A DNA stretch of 64,000 nucleotides from Lachnospiraceae bacterium UBA1683 (GTDB lineage: Bacteria; Bacillota; Clostridia; Lachnospirales; Lachnospiraceae), in the NCBI GenBank assembly GCA_002320245.1, contig DCKD01000023.1, forward strand, positions 1 through 64,000, written 5' to 3'. The position numbers and the translations under genes are program-made. The notes beneath the pieces were generated by a model. The model was not told where the DNA came from, searched no databases, and saw only the letters and a list, made by a program, of their open reading frames with translations. Positions within the stretch are counted from its first letter, which is position 1; every line of letters begins with the position of its first letter. Shown piece after piece: positions 35,883-45,376 of this stretch.

Positions 35883-36070
35883 AACCCTGCTACCAGCGTT
35901 GCGTCCGGCCTTTGCATGGCAATCAGCATCGTATTGTTAAAGCTGTAATTGTGGAACTGCGACATCGTTTTCAGATATTCCGTATACCTTTCCGAAGTAA
36001 ACAGTTCCTTCACGCCCTGCTCCAGACGTTCCGTGATCTCCTTCATCTGCTGTTCTCTTTTTCCTGCCAT
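35870..36070 (-). pseudogene. ArdC/zincin protein, N-terminal stump cut by the RIT element
   Basis: 66 residues from the ATG at 36070 (GGAGG five bases upstream). EQGVKELFTSERYTEYLKTM and YSFNNTMLIAMQRPDATLVAG are the start of the ArdC-like ssDNA-binding domain. After GF the frame enters the element's palindrome and stops (LSD, TAA). The continuation is at 26972-31144. The stump keeps its own ribosome site and is the first gene after the terminator-like hairpin at 36088-36113. Confidence 0.85.
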
Positions 36071-36087
36071 AATTTCCTCCAAAAAAT

Positions 36088-36113
36088 CATCCCGCCATTA
36101 ATCTGACGGGATG
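36088..36113 (-). terminator. Hairpin with T6 between the giant helicase gene and the ArdC gene
   Basis: CATCCCG (36088-36094) pairs with CGGGATG (36107-36113). On the minus strand it is followed by T6 and then directly by the ArdC ribosome site. It may attenuate transcription from the methylase-helicase gene into the ArdC gene. Confidence 0.5.
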
Positions 36114-36120
36114 GTAAAAT

Positions 36121-39100
36121 TTATAATTGCTGTTCCTGTTTTCTTGCCGGTTTCTGCCTGCTCTCCGCTTTTCCGGCGATCCTTTCCTGCGCCGCTTTCA
36201 GTTTTCCAAGCACGGATGGTTTATGCGCACTGTCCGCTGTTTTGGATGCTTCAGATACCCTGCCCGCATAGGTTACGGCTTTTCTCGGAAGGTCTGCCAC
36301 TTCCGGTACGTCATCCATACCGAGCGTTTCCGCCGGCCCTTTCTCATCCATATTCAAAAGGGAATTTAACTCTGCCAGACGCTCCGTTTTCTCCGCCAGC
36401 TCCTGCTCCTTCGGGAACGGTTTTGCCACTTCTTCCTTCGCAGTGGCTAACTGCTGCTGTAAGGTTTCCAGCTTCTGCTCCGTATCCGTTACCTTCTTTT
36501 CAATTCCCAACAGCGCATTGCTGACACGCTGCAGGTTTCCCAAAGCGTCCTTGCCGACTTCGATCTTGTAGCTGCATTGGCGTTTTAGCGTCAGAATATA
36601 CTTCTGGTTGAAGCTGTCAAATTCCGCCGTCATGGAAAAGCCGTGGAACTCCCCTACCTGCCCGGACGTATGGACTGCTTTTAACCCGGCGCAGGCGGCA
36701 ATCAGCGCTGTCCCCGCTTCTTTCCGGTCTGTATAAACCTTTCCCCCGATAGTCATGGAGAAATTATCTTTATCATTTGCGTTCTCAAAAATGGGCTTTA
36801 CTGCCGCCGCATCCGCACGCAGCCCCTCCAGACGTTCTTTCGCCGCCGTGATCTGCATCGGGTAATTCCTCGCAATATCCGTCTCCAGACGGTATTTCTG
36901 GCTGGTATGGTTTGCTTTCATCAGTTTCAGTTTGCTGACCTGGATATCCAGATCCATCTTCTCTTTTATGTAGGGATTTCCCGTTGCCAGCGCCTTAATC
37001 TCCGCATAGGACAGCGCCGTATCATCCACATCCTCACAGGCACGGACGGGGGATTTGCTCGTCATAATCTGCGAAATAAATTTTTGCTTATTCTCCAAAA
37101 TCTGCCACATGTACGCATCGAACGTATTTTCGGTTACATACCGGTATATCTTCACTTTTGGGTTCTGGTTGCCCTGGCGGAGAATCCGGCCTTCCTGCTG
37201 CTCCAGATCGGACGGTTTCCAGGGCACATCGAGGTGGTGGAGGGCAATAAGCCTGTCCTGGATATTGGTTCCTGCCCCTAATTTGGGTGTGGAACCAAGC
37301 AGGATACGCACCTGCCCGGAACGTACCTTTGCAAACAGCTCTGCCTTTTTTGCTTCGGTTCCTGCTTCATGGATAAAAGCGATTTCTTCCCTCGGTATGC
37401 CTTTTGCCGTCAGTTTCTCCCTGACATCATCGTAAACATTAAAGGAACCGTCATTTTTTGGTGTGGACAAATCACAGAAAATAAGCTGTGTGGAGCGTTC
37501 CTGCGCTGTTTCCTGCCAGATGCCAAAAGCATTTTTCACACACAGGTTTACCTTGCTGTCCGGGCAGTCCGGCAGCATATCGTTGATCAGCCGCTGGTCT
37601 AAGGCACATTTGCGTCCATCGTTGGTTATTTTCAGCATGTTGTCCTCCGTCGGTTCCACTAACCCGGCACGGACAATCTCTGCCCTATCTGCAAAGGAAC
37701 TGACCAGATCCGCCTGCTCGTCACTCGGCTGAAGCACTTCATTAATGTATTCCGCTTCCGGGACAGGCAGGTTTAGCATATCCGCCGTCTGGATATCCGC
37801 ACTCTCCTTAAACAGTGCGATCAGCTCCGGAAGGTTAAAAAAGCGGGCGAACCGTGTTTTTGCACGGTAGCCCGTCCCTTCCGGCGATAGCTCAATCGCC
37901 GTCACTGTCTCTCCAAAAGCGGCTGCCCAGGAATCAAAATGTACCAATCCCATCTTCTGGAGCGTATCATACTGTAAATAGCGCATAATGGTGTAAAGCT
38001 CCACCATACTATTCGACACGGGAGTTCCTGTCGCAAAGGTTACGCCCTTTCCCCCGGTCAGTTCATCCAGATACTGGCATTTCATAAACATATCCGAACT
38101 TTTCTGTGCGTCCGTCTGTGAAATCCCGGCTACATTCCTCATTTTTGTGTAAAGGAAAAGGTTCTTATAATTATGGCTTTCGTCCACAAACAGCCTGTCA
38201 ACGCCAAGCTGCTCAAATGTGACTACATCATCCTTCCTTGTCTGGTCATTGAGTTTTTCCAGCCTCGCCTCCAGAGATTTTCTGGTTTTTTCCATCTGCT
38301 TTACGGTGTAACGGGAGCCTTCTTCTGCCGCCTCCTCAATCGCCATCGTGATCTCGTCAATCTGCCGTTCAATGGCTGCCGCCTGCCGCTCCTTTGACAG
38401 CGGAATCCGTTCAAACTGGCTGTGCCCGATAATAATGGCGTCATAATCCCCGGTAGCAATCCTGGAACAGAATTTTTTCCGGTTTGCAGGCTCAAAATCC
38501 TTTTTTGTTGCCACAAGCACGTTTGCCCCCGGATACAGGCGCAGGAAATCGCTCCCCCACTGCTCCGTCAGATGGTTTGGAACCACATACAGATTCTTTT
38601 GTGACAGTCCGAGCCGTTTGCTTTCCATGCCTGCGGCGATCATCTGGAACGTCTTGCCAGCGCCTACACAATGGGCGAGCAGCGTATTATGCCCATAGAG
38701 AATATGCGCCACAGCATTTTTCTGGTGCTGCATCAATGTGATCTCCGGCGTCATGCCTGCAAACTGGATATGGCTGCCATCATACTCACGGGGACGGATA
38801 CTGTTAAACAGTTCATTATATTTCCGGCATAAATCTTCCCTGCGGTCAATGTCCCGGAATATCCATTCCTTGAAGGCTTCCCGGATCAGCTCCTGCTTCT
38901 GCTGCGCAAGCATGGTTTCCTTTTTATTCAGGACACGCTTTTCCACCCCGTCCTCCGTAACTTTATCAAAGATTTTGGTGTCCCGAAGATTCAGGGCGTC
39001 CTCCAGGAGCCGGTAGGCATTTGCCCGCTGTGTGCCATAAGTAGCGGTAACAAGGGCGTTTCCCAAATCCGCATTTTTCCCGCTGATATTCCACTGCCCG

Positions 39101-42100
39101 TTGATCGGCGCATATTTTACGTTAATGTTTCTCCCAAGAGCATATTTCGGCGTTTTGAACAGTTCCCCCATAAAATCTGTGATATATTCCGGATCAATCC
39201 AGGTTGCCCCAAGCCGCACTTCAATCTCCGACGCTTCCAAATCCTTCGGCTGTACACGTTCAAGCGCTTGCACGTTAATTTCATATTCCGGATGGTTTTC
39301 GGCGAACTGCCTTGCCACAGCCAGTTTTTCCCGAACATTCCCGGATAAATATTCATCGGATGTTTCCCATATATCCGTCAATGGATTCTTAAAAATCACC
39401 CCGGTAAGTTCCTCCGTGACCTCATCCTCACGCTTTCCCGCTAACTGCGCCATAAAGGGGACGTCCACCTTTGCTCTCTCCCCAATGGAAATAGCAAGCG
39501 CTTCACTGGCCGTATCCACAGAGGTAACAGGCTCCGGCTTCCGGATTGTCCGCTTTGTAAAAATATCCGCCTTCCGCTTCAAATTTCCGTTCTCGTCCAG
39601 AAGTTCAAGGGAGGACAGCAGGCAATAACTGCTGTCCTGCGAAAATGCCCTTTTATTGGCGTTACTGCTGATCAGTCCGTACCTTGCCGTAAAGCGGTCA
39701 TAAGACTGGTTCAGCTTCTGCTGGAGCAGCGTGATTTCCGCATCCGTCCCGTCCTCCATCTGGCACTGGATCAGTTCCTGTGTCAGATCACGCAGCGCAA
39801 TCATCCCAAGCACACGCTCCGTTGTCATGGCGGGCAGCTCCATCAGGTTCATCCTGGAATTTTCCCGGTAATACACTTTTCCGTCCACATTGGCAAAACT
39901 GAAATTTTTAATGGACGGATCTGCCGGAATGGACGTATCTATTTCATCCAGTTCAGAATCTTCTATCTCAGCCTCCGTAATCGTTCCGTGAATATGCCCC
40001 ACAGCTTCTTTTAACTGTTCAGAAAGGACGGCATCCCTGACAGGCTTTACAGTCACTTCCTGTTTCCCATACTGTGTGCTTTCCGTGGAAAATTCTCCAA
40101 GCACCATCTCCGGATGTTCCACAAAATAAGAGTTGACGGAATACCCCTCCGGCGTTGTCCCAAGTTCCACCCACTTCGGCTGCTCCAGGGATGCCCTGTC
40201 ACGCTTCTGCAAAAATAATATATCCGCCACCACATTTGTATTGGCGTTTCTCTGGAACGCATTGTTCGGGAGCCGGATGGCTCCGAGCAGGTCGGCACGG
40301 TTCGCAATATATTTCCGGACACTGGGGTTCTGTTTATCCATCGTCCCACTGGACGTAACAACCGCCACCACGCCGCCCGGACGTACCAAATCCAGTGATT
40401 TTGCGATAAAGTAATCGTGGATCATAAAGTTATGGCGGTCATACTTGCGGTCTGCCACCTTATATGCCCCAAACGGTACGTTCCCAATCACACAGTCAAA
40501 AAAACTTTCCGGATAATCCGCCGTTTCAAATCCCTGTACGGCAATGGAATTTTTTTGGTAAAGCTGTTTTGCGATCCTGCCGGATACGCTGTCCAGCTCC
40601 ACGCCATACATCTTCAGGCCGTCCATTTCTTCCGGCACCAGCCCCATAAAATTTCCGATACCGCAGGCCGGTTCCAGGACATTTCCGGATTTCAGCCCCA
40701 TATTTCCTAATGCTTCGTACATTGCCTTAATCACTGTCGGGGAAGTGTAGAAAGCATTCAGTGTGGACGCCCTTGCCGCCAGGTATTCCTCCGGGGACAG
40801 CGCAGCTTTTACCTCGGCAAATTCCCCTGCCCATTCCCGGCTTTCTTCGTCAAATGCTTTCGGGATGCCGCCCCATCCCACATAGCGGGATAGGATTTCC
40901 TGCTCGTCAGGCGTCGCAAGCCGCCCCTCATTTTCCAATATTTTCAATGTATAGATCGCATCCATATTGGCTCGGAATTTCTGTTTCGGGCCGCCTGCGC
41001 CGAGATCATCGTCTGTGATATGGAAATTGCTGCGTCCCTCCTGATCCGGTATCCTTTTCCCTGTACGCTCTTTCTTTGCGGAAGGTTCCGCCTGCTGGCG
41101 TTCAATCTGCTGTTCCGGTGTGTCTTCCACCGTATGATCCACCGGCTCCAGAGGCAGATTGCGCTCCTTCCGTGCCGCATTGATTTCTTCCGTATCCATC
41201 ACATGGCTGACAAGGGGATGGATTTCCTGCCCAAGCTCCGCCTTTTTCTCCACCGCCATGCGCTCCAGAACATCAGAGATAAGCTGCATCTGTTCCGGCG
41301 GGAACTTCGGGTTCAGCATAGGCGCAATATCCACGCCCCTTTCTGCGGACGCATAGACCACATCCATCTGCTCCGGGGAATATTCATCAAAGGAAGTCCC
41401 TGCTTTCTCCACAGCCTCCGAAACCTGTTCATCTATCTCCTCATAATGGACAGGCTCCGCCATATCTTTTTCCGTTCCTGTTTCCCGTGCGTCCGGGCGG
41501 TGGGCAAGTACAGCCTGCTTTGCGTCCTCCAGCGTATCAAATGGGCCTGCGCCCGCAGCTCCCATTCCCCGGTTTTCTTCATATCCATAATGGTTATAAA
41601 ATTTCCCGTTTGGATAACGCAGGATTGCTATTTCTTCCACAAAACCGTCCTGCATCGCAGCCGTAGACTGATACCGGGCAACGATCTCATTCTCCTTCGC
41701 TTCTGCCTGTTCTGGTGCCGTTTCAAATGGAATCTCCTGCCCCCTGGCGTCGATCCAGCCGTCCTGATCTTCCCCGGTATTCTGCTCCTGCCCTGCGGTT
41801 TTTTCCTCTGTTTTCGGATTTTCTTCCGCTTTTTCTGTGTCTTTAGCCTGCTTATGTTCCGGCTTTCCTGCTGTTTGGGACGGTTCCGGCTCCATGCCCA
41901 TAAAATCAAATAAGGACAACTGCCTTCCGCTGCCCTCAATCTGAACCTCTGTTTTCTTTTTCGGGAAAATCGTATAGGTTCCTTCCACATACCCATGAAG
42001 CTCTGAGAGAATCTGCACACGTTTTTCATAATCTTCAAAATCCAGCGGCAAAGCGGCAAGGGTATCGTCCATTTTAGAAGCCAACACCTCCGCTTTATCT

Positions 42101-44598
42101 GGATCTTCTAACAGCACAGGCAGCTCCTTCCTCGCCTTTTCATTAAGAAAATCCGTCTCAAAGGGACGCACGATTTCTTCCGGAAGGTGATAATAAAAGC
42201 TGATAATGCGCCCTGCCATCTGTTCCCGCTCATACGCAGGCATCCTTGAAAAATCGCCGCCCTTTAAATATTTATCGTTCTCAATCAAAAACTGGACACG
42301 CTTTGCCACCTTCGTCCATTTTAAACAGACTTCTGTTTCCGGTTCGCTGTAACTCCCCCTCCACAACCGGAGACCTTTTCCATTGTAATCCGCCTGCGAA
42401 TCATCCGCCCCGGAAAGCGCATGGCTCTGTCCCCCGATCCCGTACCGTTCCTTTATAAAGTCTGTCTTTTCCTTATCGGACTTGTCCTGCACAAAAAACG
42501 CATAGGTGGCAAGCCGCCCGTCAGAATAAGGGCCTCCTCCGGCAAGAAACGCATCAATCTCATCCTGCGTAATAAAAATATCATGCTCCTGCCACTGGAA
42601 CCCTTCCCTCGCTTGATACGGCACCGCCTCTTTTGCAAATTTCCTAAACTGCGCCAGTATCCTGTCCGGACGGTAATGGTTGAACCGCATGATACTTTTA
42701 TCTTCCGCATAGGCTTCTGCCAGACCTTCCAGGCGTTCATTCAGATCCGCCAGATATTCCGGCTGTACGATCAGCTTTTCTATCTGGTCTGTTTTTTCCG
42801 GATAAACATATCCGAAATCATTTTCTTCCCCAAAAACAATCTCTGCCACGCCTTCCGCCATATCCCCGTGCATATACGCAAGCGCCTGTGCGTGTTCCTT
42901 TACGGCGTTCTCCCTTGCCGCATCCAGAACCACCTGCGGGGCATATTCCCCCTGCTTTAGAAGCTGATGGATCCGTCCGGTCACTTCCTCCCATGATAAA
43001 AATGCCTTATCCAGAATCCTGTCATTTACCGTATGTCCCACAGCGATCTGCATCCCAAGTTCATCATACCAGACAGAATATTCATTCCCTCCAATCGTAA
43101 GCCCGATACCGCCTGTGCCATATTCCCGGCGCACAAACTCCGTATATTCCTCCGGCGTCTGATCGATCATAAAATTGTAAATAATGCGGAGATGGCTGCG
43201 TTCCTTATTCCCGCCTTTTCTCAGTACCTCGTCCACTACTTCCGACGGTATGGCAATCTCCCCGGCATAAAGGGCCGCCTGCCGTTCCTCTATGGAACGT
43301 ATCTGCTCCTTTACCGTAGGCAGATCAGGCAAAGATAAAGCAGAGGCTTCTTCCTCCTCTGCTTCACTCAAATCCTGTTCGGTTGTGTCCCCACTTAACT
43401 GTACACCAATTCCGTCAAGACGGTTTCCTCCGCCATCTCCGTCAGCATATTCATGTGCGCTGTCCACTTCATCTGATCCGCTTCTTTGTTCGGAGCCGGA
43501 TATGCCGTAAGCAGCCCATCCATCAGGATTTCCATCCTCTCCTGCGCCGCCTTCTCTATCTCCATCAGATGCCTGTCCAGTTTCCCGCTCAGCAACATGC
43601 TCTGATACCAGTTCTTCCTGTTCTCCTTCAGAAATGTCCTCCGCAGCATCCCGTACTTCCCTATGGTCACTTCCTCGTTCTCTATGGTCAGGTTCGGAAA
43701 CAGGTAATCCCCTTTGCGATGATATGTCAGTTCCATCCTCTTTTCCTCCTTCTATATTTTTACTTTCACGAATTAACGTGTTAAATTGATTATAACCGAT
43801 GGCTGAAGAATTTTCAACCCTATTCTGCGCTTCATTTTGTATTTCTTCCAGTTCTATCCTCCGGACTGTCCGGCCAATGTCACGCAGTACCGGCTCCACC
43901 AACTGGCTTGTGGCATTTCCTAAAAAAGTCAGGACGGAAAGGGAATTGAAATCCGTGATCCCAAAGAAATCCGCTTCCTCCAGATATTCCATCGGATCAA
44001 GCCCGCAGCGGCTGGAAAGGGAATAGAACGCACTGTTCATTAACAGATTCCGGAATTCTACCCGGATTGTATCCGCATCCAATCCTTCTAAATATGTGCC
44101 GTCCAGCTCATATTCCAACCCTTCCATTGCTTCATTCAGATTTTCTTCCGCCATCTCTGCCGCAACTGCCAGTAAAGCGTTCTGCAGGTCTAAGGCATCA
44201 TCCCCTTCCAGTCCATAGGTCTCCGCCAGATGGTCAAGAAGCCTGTCCTTTTGCTGTTCCTGCAGCTTCCAAAGATAAGGCGTCCTCCCGCCACTGACCA
44301 TATGGGTATCGGAAATGTCAAATACATAACGCAGCCTTGTTCTCGGCCCTGTATCATCAATCAGGGCAATCCCCTTTGCGCCACGGTTTACCCACCGCAG
44401 CATCTTCTCATTCCAGACCTCCAGTTCCGCACAGGCAACCGCATCCGGGCGCTGTGCATGGATCAGGAGCGTGTCGGAAAAAGGATAACGGTACAGCCTT
44501 GACGCTGTATCCAGGTAACGCATCCAGTCCTGCGGCGATCCGGCAACTTCTTTCGCTTCATACCCGGCAAGCATCCGAATATCATTTAATTTTGCCAT
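36121..44598 (-). CDS. Giant DNA methylase-SNF2 helicase polyvalent protein of the ICE
   Basis: 2825 residues from the ATG at 44598 (GGAGG seven bases upstream). Residues 1-80 form an ArdC-like start (PFSDTLLIHAQRPDAVACAE). A low-complexity acidic linker (about 300-420) and several LPD-type modules follow. Then comes an N6-adenine methylase core with NVLEPACGIGNFMGLVP and the NPPY-type motif VIGNVPFGAY. Next is an SNF2-like helicase: Walker A AHCVGAGKTFQM, VDESHNYKN, and motif VI QQEGRILRQGNQNP. A coiled-coil C-terminus (EQKLETLQQQLATAKEEVAK) ends it. Such proteins are a regular part of Tn1549-type elements and resemble phage DarB-like anti-restriction proteins. It may modify and remodel incoming DNA. 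It is the largest gene of the window and reads as intact. Confidence 0.88.
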   Translation of the reverse strand: MAKLNDIRMLAGYEAKEVAGSPQDWMRYLDTASRLYRYPFSDTLLIHAQRPDAVACAELEVWNEKMLRWVNRGAKGIALIDDTGPRTRLRYVFDISDTHMVSGGRTPYLWKLQEQQKDRLLDHLAETYGLEGDDALDLQNALLAVAAEMAEENLNEAMEGLEYELDGTYLEGLDADTIRVEFRNLLMNSAFYSLSSRCGLDPMEYLEEADFFGITDFNSLSVLTFLGNATSQLVEPVLRDIGRTVRRIELEEIQNEAQNRVENSSAIGYNQFNTLIRESKNIEGGKEDGTDISSQRGLPVSEPDHRERGSDHREVRDAAEDISEGEQEELVSEHVAERETGQASDGDREGGAGEDGNPDGWAAYGISGSEQRSGSDEVDSAHEYADGDGGGNRLDGIGVQLSGDTTEQDLSEAEEEEASALSLPDLPTVKEQIRSIEERQAALYAGEIAIPSEVVDEVLRKGGNKERSHLRIIYNFMIDQTPEEYTEFVRREYGTGGIGLTIGGNEYSVWYDELGMQIAVGHTVNDRILDKAFLSWEEVTGRIHQLLKQGEYAPQVVLDAARENAVKEHAQALAYMHGDMAEGVAEIVFGEENDFGYVYPEKTDQIEKLIVQPEYLADLNERLEGLAEAYAEDKSIMRFNHYRPDRILAQFRKFAKEAVPYQAREGFQWQEHDIFITQDEIDAFLAGGGPYSDGRLATYAFFVQDKSDKEKTDFIKERYGIGGQSHALSGADDSQADYNGKGLRLWRGSYSEPETEVCLKWTKVAKRVQFLIENDKYLKGGDFSRMPAYEREQMAGRIISFYYHLPEEIVRPFETDFLNEKARKELPVLLEDPDKAEVLASKMDDTLAALPLDFEDYEKRVQILSELHGYVEGTYTIFPKKKTEVQIEGSGRQLSLFDFMGMEPEPSQTAGKPEHKQAKDTEKAEENPKTEEKTAGQEQNTGEDQDGWIDARGQEIPFETAPEQAEAKENEIVARYQSTAAMQDGFVEEIAILRYPNGKFYNHYGYEENRGMGAAGAGPFDTLEDAKQAVLAHRPDARETGTEKDMAEPVHYEEIDEQVSEAVEKAGTSFDEYSPEQMDVVYASAERGVDIAPMLNPKFPPEQMQLISDVLERMAVEKKAELGQEIHPLVSHVMDTEEINAARKERNLPLEPVDHTVEDTPEQQIERQQAEPSAKKERTGKRIPDQEGRSNFHITDDDLGAGGPKQKFRANMDAIYTLKILENEGRLATPDEQEILSRYVGWGGIPKAFDEESREWAGEFAEVKAALSPEEYLAARASTLNAFYTSPTVIKAMYEALGNMGLKSGNVLEPACGIGNFMGLVPEEMDGLKMYGVELDSVSGRIAKQLYQKNSIAVQGFETADYPESFFDCVIGNVPFGAYKVADRKYDRHNFMIHDYFIAKSLDLVRPGGVVAVVTSSGTMDKQNPSVRKYIANRADLLGAIRLPNNAFQRNANTNVVADILFLQKRDRASLEQPKWVELGTTPEGYSVNSYFVEHPEMVLGEFSTESTQYGKQEVTVKPVRDAVLSEQLKEAVGHIHGTITEAEIEDSELDEIDTSIPADPSIKNFSFANVDGKVYYRENSRMNLMELPAMTTERVLGMIALRDLTQELIQCQMEDGTDAEITLLQQKLNQSYDRFTARYGLISSNANKRAFSQDSSYCLLSSLELLDENGNLKRKADIFTKRTIRKPEPVTSVDTASEALAISIGERAKVDVPFMAQLAGKREDEVTEELTGVIFKNPLTDIWETSDEYLSGNVREKLAVARQFAENHPEYEINVQALERVQPKDLEASEIEVRLGATWIDPEYITDFMGELFKTPKYALGRNINVKYAPINGQWNISGKNADLGNALVTATYGTQRANAYRLLEDALNLRDTKIFDKVTEDGVEKRVLNKKETMLAQQKQELIREAFKEWIFRDIDRREDLCRKYNELFNSIRPREYDGSHIQFAGMTPEITLMQHQKNAVAHILYGHNTLLAHCVGAGKTFQMIAAGMESKRLGLSQKNLYVVPNHLTEQWGSDFLRLYPGANVLVATKKDFEPANRKKFCSRIATGDYDAIIIGHSQFERIPLSKERQAAAIERQIDEITMAIEEAAEEGSRYTVKQMEKTRKSLEARLEKLNDQTRKDDVVTFEQLGVDRLFVDESHNYKNLFLYTKMRNVAGISQTDAQKSSDMFMKCQYLDELTGGKGVTFATGTPVSNSMVELYTIMRYLQYDTLQKMGLVHFDSWAAAFGETVTAIELSPEGTGYRAKTRFARFFNLPELIALFKESADIQTADMLNLPVPEAEYINEVLQPSDEQADLVSSFADRAEIVRAGLVEPTEDNMLKITNDGRKCALDQRLINDMLPDCPDSKVNLCVKNAFGIWQETAQERSTQLIFCDLSTPKNDGSFNVYDDVREKLTAKGIPREEIAFIHEAGTEAKKAELFAKVRSGQVRILLGSTPKLGAGTNIQDRLIALHHLDVPWKPSDLEQQEGRILRQGNQNPKVKIYRYVTENTFDAYMWQILENKQKFISQIMTSKSPVRACEDVDDTALSYAEIKALATGNPYIKEKMDLDIQVSKLKLMKANHTSQKYRLETDIARNYPMQITAAKERLEGLRADAAAVKPIFENANDKDNFSMTIGGKVYTDRKEAGTALIAACAGLKAVHTSGQVGEFHGFSMTAEFDSFNQKYILTLKRQCSYKIEVGKDALGNLQRVSNALLGIEKKVTDTEQKLETLQQQLATAKEEVAKPFPKEQELAEKTERLAELNSLLNMDEKGPAETLGMDDVPEVADLPRKAVTYAGRVSEASKTADSAHKPSVLGKLKAAQERIAGKAESRQKPARKQEQQL

Positions 44599-44699
44599 GA
44601 TAAAACCTCCAATCTTTTCAAATTTATTAATCATTGTTATTTAAAAACTGCCTATACTATACAGGTACACAAATTTTTATCTTAAATAGCCGTCACTCC

Positions 44700-44734
44700 T
44701 TGACCATATAAAGAAATTTGTGTATAATTTCTTT
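44700..44734 (+). promoter_or_regulatory. Toxin-antitoxin promoter with overlapping operator palindrome
   Basis: TTGACC (44700-44705) and TATAAT (44723-44728) are separated by exactly 17 bases. AAAGAAATT (44710-44718) and AATTTCTTT (44726-44734) form an inverted repeat that covers the -10 box, so a repressor bound there would block the polymerase. This is the classic layout for autoregulation by the antitoxin or the complex. Confidence 0.8.
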
Positions 44735-44751
44735 ATAAAGGAGGTGCTGAT

Positions 44752-45012
44752 ATGCCAACAATCCGTTCAAGCGCAGATTTGCGGAACAGCTACAATGAAA
44801 TATCTACATTCTGCCATGATTACTCCGAACCCGTTTTCATTACCAAAAATGGAAAAGGCGATCTCGCCGTCATGAGTATTGAAGCCTATGAACAGCTCGT
44901 GGGGCGCTTTGAATTATACGGCCTGCTCCAAGAGGGTATGGAAGATGTTGCCGCAGGCAGGACACGCCCGTTTTCAGAAGCTATGGCGGATATAAGGAGC
45001 AAACGCAAATGA
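44752..45012 (+). CDS. Phd/YefM-family antitoxin
   Basis: 86 residues. IRSSADLRNSYNEISTFCHD and EPVFITKNGKGDLAVMSIEA are the Phd/YefM fold, with YEQLVGRFELYGLL as its following helix. The C-terminal part is the toxin-neutralising tail. GGAGGTG precedes the ATG. The N-terminal domain should bind the palindrome over the promoter. The stop overlaps the toxin start. Confidence 0.92.
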   Translation: MPTIRSSADLRNSYNEISTFCHDYSEPVFITKNGKGDLAVMSIEAYEQLVGRFELYGLLQEGMEDVAAGRTRPFSEAMADIRSKRK

Positions 45013-45344
45013 TGAACTATAATCTTCACATCACACTGACTGCCGAAAAAGATATAACCCATGCGGCGGATTATATTGAATTTGTCCTGAAGAACCCACA
45101 GGCGGCAGACCATCTTCTGGATGAAACGGAGAGGGAAATCAGTGATTTGTCACAATTCCCCAAGCGGCATCCGCTCGTGGAAGATAAGATACTTGCCTCC
45201 TGGGGTGTCCGTTTTACCCAGGTGGGAAACTACCTCGCTTTCTATACCATTTCAGAGGATGACATGCAGATAAACATTATCCGGTTCCTGTATGCGAAAA
45301 GCGACTGGAACTCTATATTGAAACTCGGCTTTTCACTGATATAA
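45009..45344 (+). CDS. RelE/ParE-family toxin
   Basis: 111 residues with the ParE/RelE pattern: LHITLTAEKDITHAADYIEF at the start, AADHLLDETEREISDLSQFP in the middle, VGNYLAFYTISEDDMQINII and RFLYAKSDWNSIL at the end. ParE-like members poison gyrase and RelE-like members cut mRNA; the sequence alone does not decide. Coupled to the antitoxin by an ATGATGA overlap. The pair lies against the direction of all neighbouring conjugation genes and probably stabilises the element. Confidence 0.9.
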   Translation: MMNYNLHITLTAEKDITHAADYIEFVLKNPQAADHLLDETEREISDLSQFPKRHPLVEDKILASWGVRFTQVGNYLAFYTISEDDMQINIIRFLYAKSDWNSILKLGFSLI

Positions 45345-45351
45345 GGCAGCA

Positions 45352-45372
45352 CTCCCCGCAAGCAGCGGGGAG
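45352..45372 (+). terminator. Terminator after the toxin gene
   Basis: CTCCCCGC (45352-45359) and GCGGGGAG (45365-45372) form a strong GC stem with a 5-base loop, followed by ATTTTTATTTG on the plus strand. It protects topB, which ends convergently at 45377. Confidence 0.8.
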
Positions 45373-45376
45373 ATTT

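Noticed and set aside
36111..44600. Numerous long plus-strand frames opposite the giant gene
   Set aside because: They are antisense shadows of a GC-richer coding strand; none has a ribosome site or a recognisable domain.
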